Positions 62,016-64,000 of a stretch of 64,000 nucleotides of DNA are shown in pieces; the first letter of the stretch is position 1, and each line of letters opens with the position of its first letter. The notes under the pieces were generated by a model. It was not told the origin of the DNA. It made no database searches and saw nothing but the letters and a program-made list of their open reading frames with translations. The stretch covers positions 29,733,001-29,797,000 of the forward strand of contig NC_068563.1 in the NCBI RefSeq assembly GCF_022201045.2. The letters run 5' to 3'. A program made the position numbers and the translations under genes. Source of the stretch: Citrus sinensis (Eukaryota > Streptophyta > Magnoliopsida > Sapindales > Rutaceae).

Positions 62016-63963
62016 ATGTCTAATTTCAAACTAGATGTAGTGATTCATGGCGATTCCGAGGAGGCGGCAGCAAGCTCTCCTAATAGGAAAGTGACGGTAA
62101 GTGAAACCAGAAATATTCAAAATCAAGGATACAGAGGATTGACTGACAGGTAAAAAATAGTTCATTTGGCCTTCGCATTAACCTTTTTCAATTGTTAATT
62201 TATTTCTAAGGTCTGCTTACTCTTTATATCAAGTAGGTTGTTTAGAGGGAGTAGAGCTGCAGTTGGTGGCAATTTCAAGCTTCCTGTTGAAGGGGATGAA
62301 AAGCGAGAGCACGGGCCAGCTGTAAAATCTGGACCACTAATATCTGGAACAGCTTACTGTATCTCTTCTTGCAGCATGACCTTGCTGAACAAAGTCGTTC
62401 TGTCAACTTATAATTTCAACGCCGGCATCTCACTGATGTTTTATCAAGTATGCTACTTATCCGGCCCAATTTCGGTTGGCAGTAGTAGCAAGAAGATGAA
62501 ATGTTCCCTAGGCTTATTCTTTTGGCTGCTTTTCATTGCAGAATTTGATTAGTACTCTAGTTGTTGCTGTGTTCGGGTTCTTCGGAGCAGTTTCAGTAGA
62601 GAAGTTAAATTGGAAGCTGATCAAGCTTTGGATACCTGTCAATTTAATCTTTATTGGAATGCTTGTTTCAGGCATGTACAGGTAAGATTTGAACTGCAGC
62701 TTATGTAAGTTCTCTTCCCACATGATGCCATACACAGCTAACGAATTAGTAAATAATCCGTTTGATATATGTTTCTTTTTCAGTTTGAAATACATCAATA
62801 TTGCAATGGTGACGATTCTCAAGAATATGACAAATATTTTAACTGCAGTTGGTGAATTATATATGTTTCGAAAACGTCAGAATCAGAAAGTTTGGACTGC
62901 TATGTTTTTAATGGTAAATGTGGTAATACCAAAAAAATAATTTTATTATTATTTTTTTTTCATTTTCACTTCTCTGCCCCTTGTATTACTTTCATGTACA
63001 AATTTTCTGTCTCTTGGTACTAAAAGTCTTTATTATGCTCTGCAGATTATCTCTGCTGTCAGTGGTAGCATTACAGATCTCTCATTTGACACAAAAGGGT
63101 ACGCATGGCAGATTGTGAATTGTATCCTAACAGCAAGCTACTCGGTATTAATTGTTCTTTGAACATCTCCCGAGATTAAAATTTTGTTTCGGAATAATCA
63201 ATTTTGAGCAAATCCTTGAGAAATTTTGCCACAAACTAGCATGTAACAGCTGCACATTGTGACAGCTTACTCTCCGGCAAGTCATGGACAAAGCAAAGCA
63301 GGCTACAAGATCAGGGTCTCTGAATGAAGTTTCAATGGTGTTACTGAACAATTTATTGTCTCTTCCTTTTGCCATGTTCTTGATTCTCATATTTGATGAA
63401 TGGAGATATGTGATGAACGCGTAAGTGAATGCCTTAAAAGACTTTTAACTCAGTGCTTTGCCTTTTAACAAATCAGGTGGTTATAATTTGCAGGGGTGTA
63501 ATTGAATTGCCAATGTTCTGGGTTGCTGCAACAGCGAGTGGATTTCTTGGACTTGCTATTAGCTTCACTTCTATGTGGTTTCTACAGCAAACTGGCCCAA
63601 CAACTTACAGGTGATATAATCAATTGCTAGTTGTAACTGTTGTGCTGTAGCTTAATTTTGAAAGCACTATATCTAAAGTGTGGCTATAAGCCTATGACGT
63701 ACTGCGTCCTCTTGTTCTTGCAGTTTGGTGGGTTCTTTGAACAAGATTCCCATATCGCTTGCTGGTTTAGTGTTATTCAACGTCCCACTCAGTGTGCCAA
63801 ATATGTTCAGCATACTTTTTGGTAACCAAAATTTCGACTTTGCTTAATATGATTTCTTATTTATTGTGTGCGTGTGTTTGATTTTTCATTTTGTGTTAAC
63901 CGATTCATACTTCTTTCAGGTCTTTTTGCTGGAATTTTCTTTGCCAGAGCCAAAATGTCATGA
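62016..63963 (+). CDS. GONST2: Golgi GDP-sugar transporter, GONST1/GONST2 type
   Basis: Golgi antiporter of the NST-KT family that imports GDP-mannose (and related GDP-sugars) in exchange for GMP. Coding exons: 62016-62149, 62237-62447, 62542-62681, 62784-62913, 63046-63144, 63266-63420, 63494-63610, 63724-63821, 63920-63963. They join to 375 aa. The ATG is in an exon whose acceptor is at 62006, so the 5'UTR is interrupted by an intron. Landmarks: a hydrophilic N-tail of about 85 residues, SGTAYCISSCSMTLLNKVVL, the KYINIAMVTILKNMTNILTA block, FLQQTGPTTYSLVGSLNKIP with the nucleotide-sugar motif GSLNK at 332-336 (GALNK in GONST1), and a C-terminus FFARAKMS. The GSLNK/GALNK motif is diagnostic of GDP-mannose transporters. 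Length and neighbours favour GONST2 (At1g07290) over GONST1. Confidence 0.93.
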
Positions 63964-64000
63964 TTCAAAGTCTCAAGAATTTGGCCTTGAATCGATCTCC

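Overview
This is nuclear DNA of a eudicot plant. The genes are split by GT-AG introns. Products include a plastid FtsH protease, plastid ribosomal protein L4, a CYP86A cutin/suberin P450 and THIC with its plant-type 3'UTR TPP riboswitch. The intergenic DNA is AT-rich with MITEs, SINEs and copia-type fossils. The proteins look rosid-like and Citrus/Sapindales is my best guess, but the sequence alone does not fix the species. All gene models below were read by eye from splice sites, reading frame and family resemblance.

Layout. 1-95 (-): first coding piece of a GH3 beta-glucosidase, running off the left edge. 736-2565 (-): STP/HEX6-type hexose:H+ symporter, 4 exons. 3805-8168 (-): very acidic membrane-anchored protein, 6 exons. 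8.2-12.3 kb: repeat-rich gap (hAT MITE, copia fossil, 48-bp tandem array, SINE). 12377-17019 (+): FTSH7/9-type plastid FtsH, 13 coding exons. 19440-22249 (+): THIC, with riboswitch and regulated intron to about 22645. 24037-25279 (-): plastid L4. 26060-26986 (+): C2-domain protein. 29897-30560 (+): Josephin deubiquitinase. 34458-34958 (+): small basic Ser-rich protein. 36007-36303 (-): small probably plastid protein. 36.3-44.5 kb: gene desert with MITEs and a second SINE. 44567-46108 (+): intronless CYP86A. 47091-51202 (-): PHT4;1-type phosphate transporter, 10 exons. 51.2-57.6 kb: gap with a SINE bounded by target-site duplications. 57610-58776 (+): single C2H2 finger joined to a PARP-like fold. 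58.8-62.0 kb: gap with a copia fossil. 62016-63963 (+): GONST-type GDP-sugar transporter, 9 coding exons.

The gene set matches, from memory, two Arabidopsis segments that are duplicates of each other: At1g07290-At1g07340 (GONST2, small protein, C2, RPL4, acidic protein, STP2) and At2g29620-At2g29660 (acidic protein, THIC, Josephin-like, PHT4;1, C2H2). Here members of both are interleaved on one segment, as expected if this lineage kept the arrangement that existed before the Brassicaceae duplication and gene loss.

The genes do not form a pathway, but several act in the plastid: FtsH, THIC, L4, PHT4;1 and probably the 98-aa protein. The richest regulatory locus is THIC. It has an evening element next to its TATA box, a 5'UTR intron, a stop codon supplied by a 3' exon, and a TPP aptamer whose P4/P5 strand can pair with the 5' splice site region it controls. 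I saw no clearly undescribed system. The most useful leads are the THIC splicing geometry, the separate Josephin and Ser-rich genes, the PARP-like zinc-finger protein that has lost the catalytic His position, and a SINE family whose body resembles the neighbouring 48-bp tandem array.
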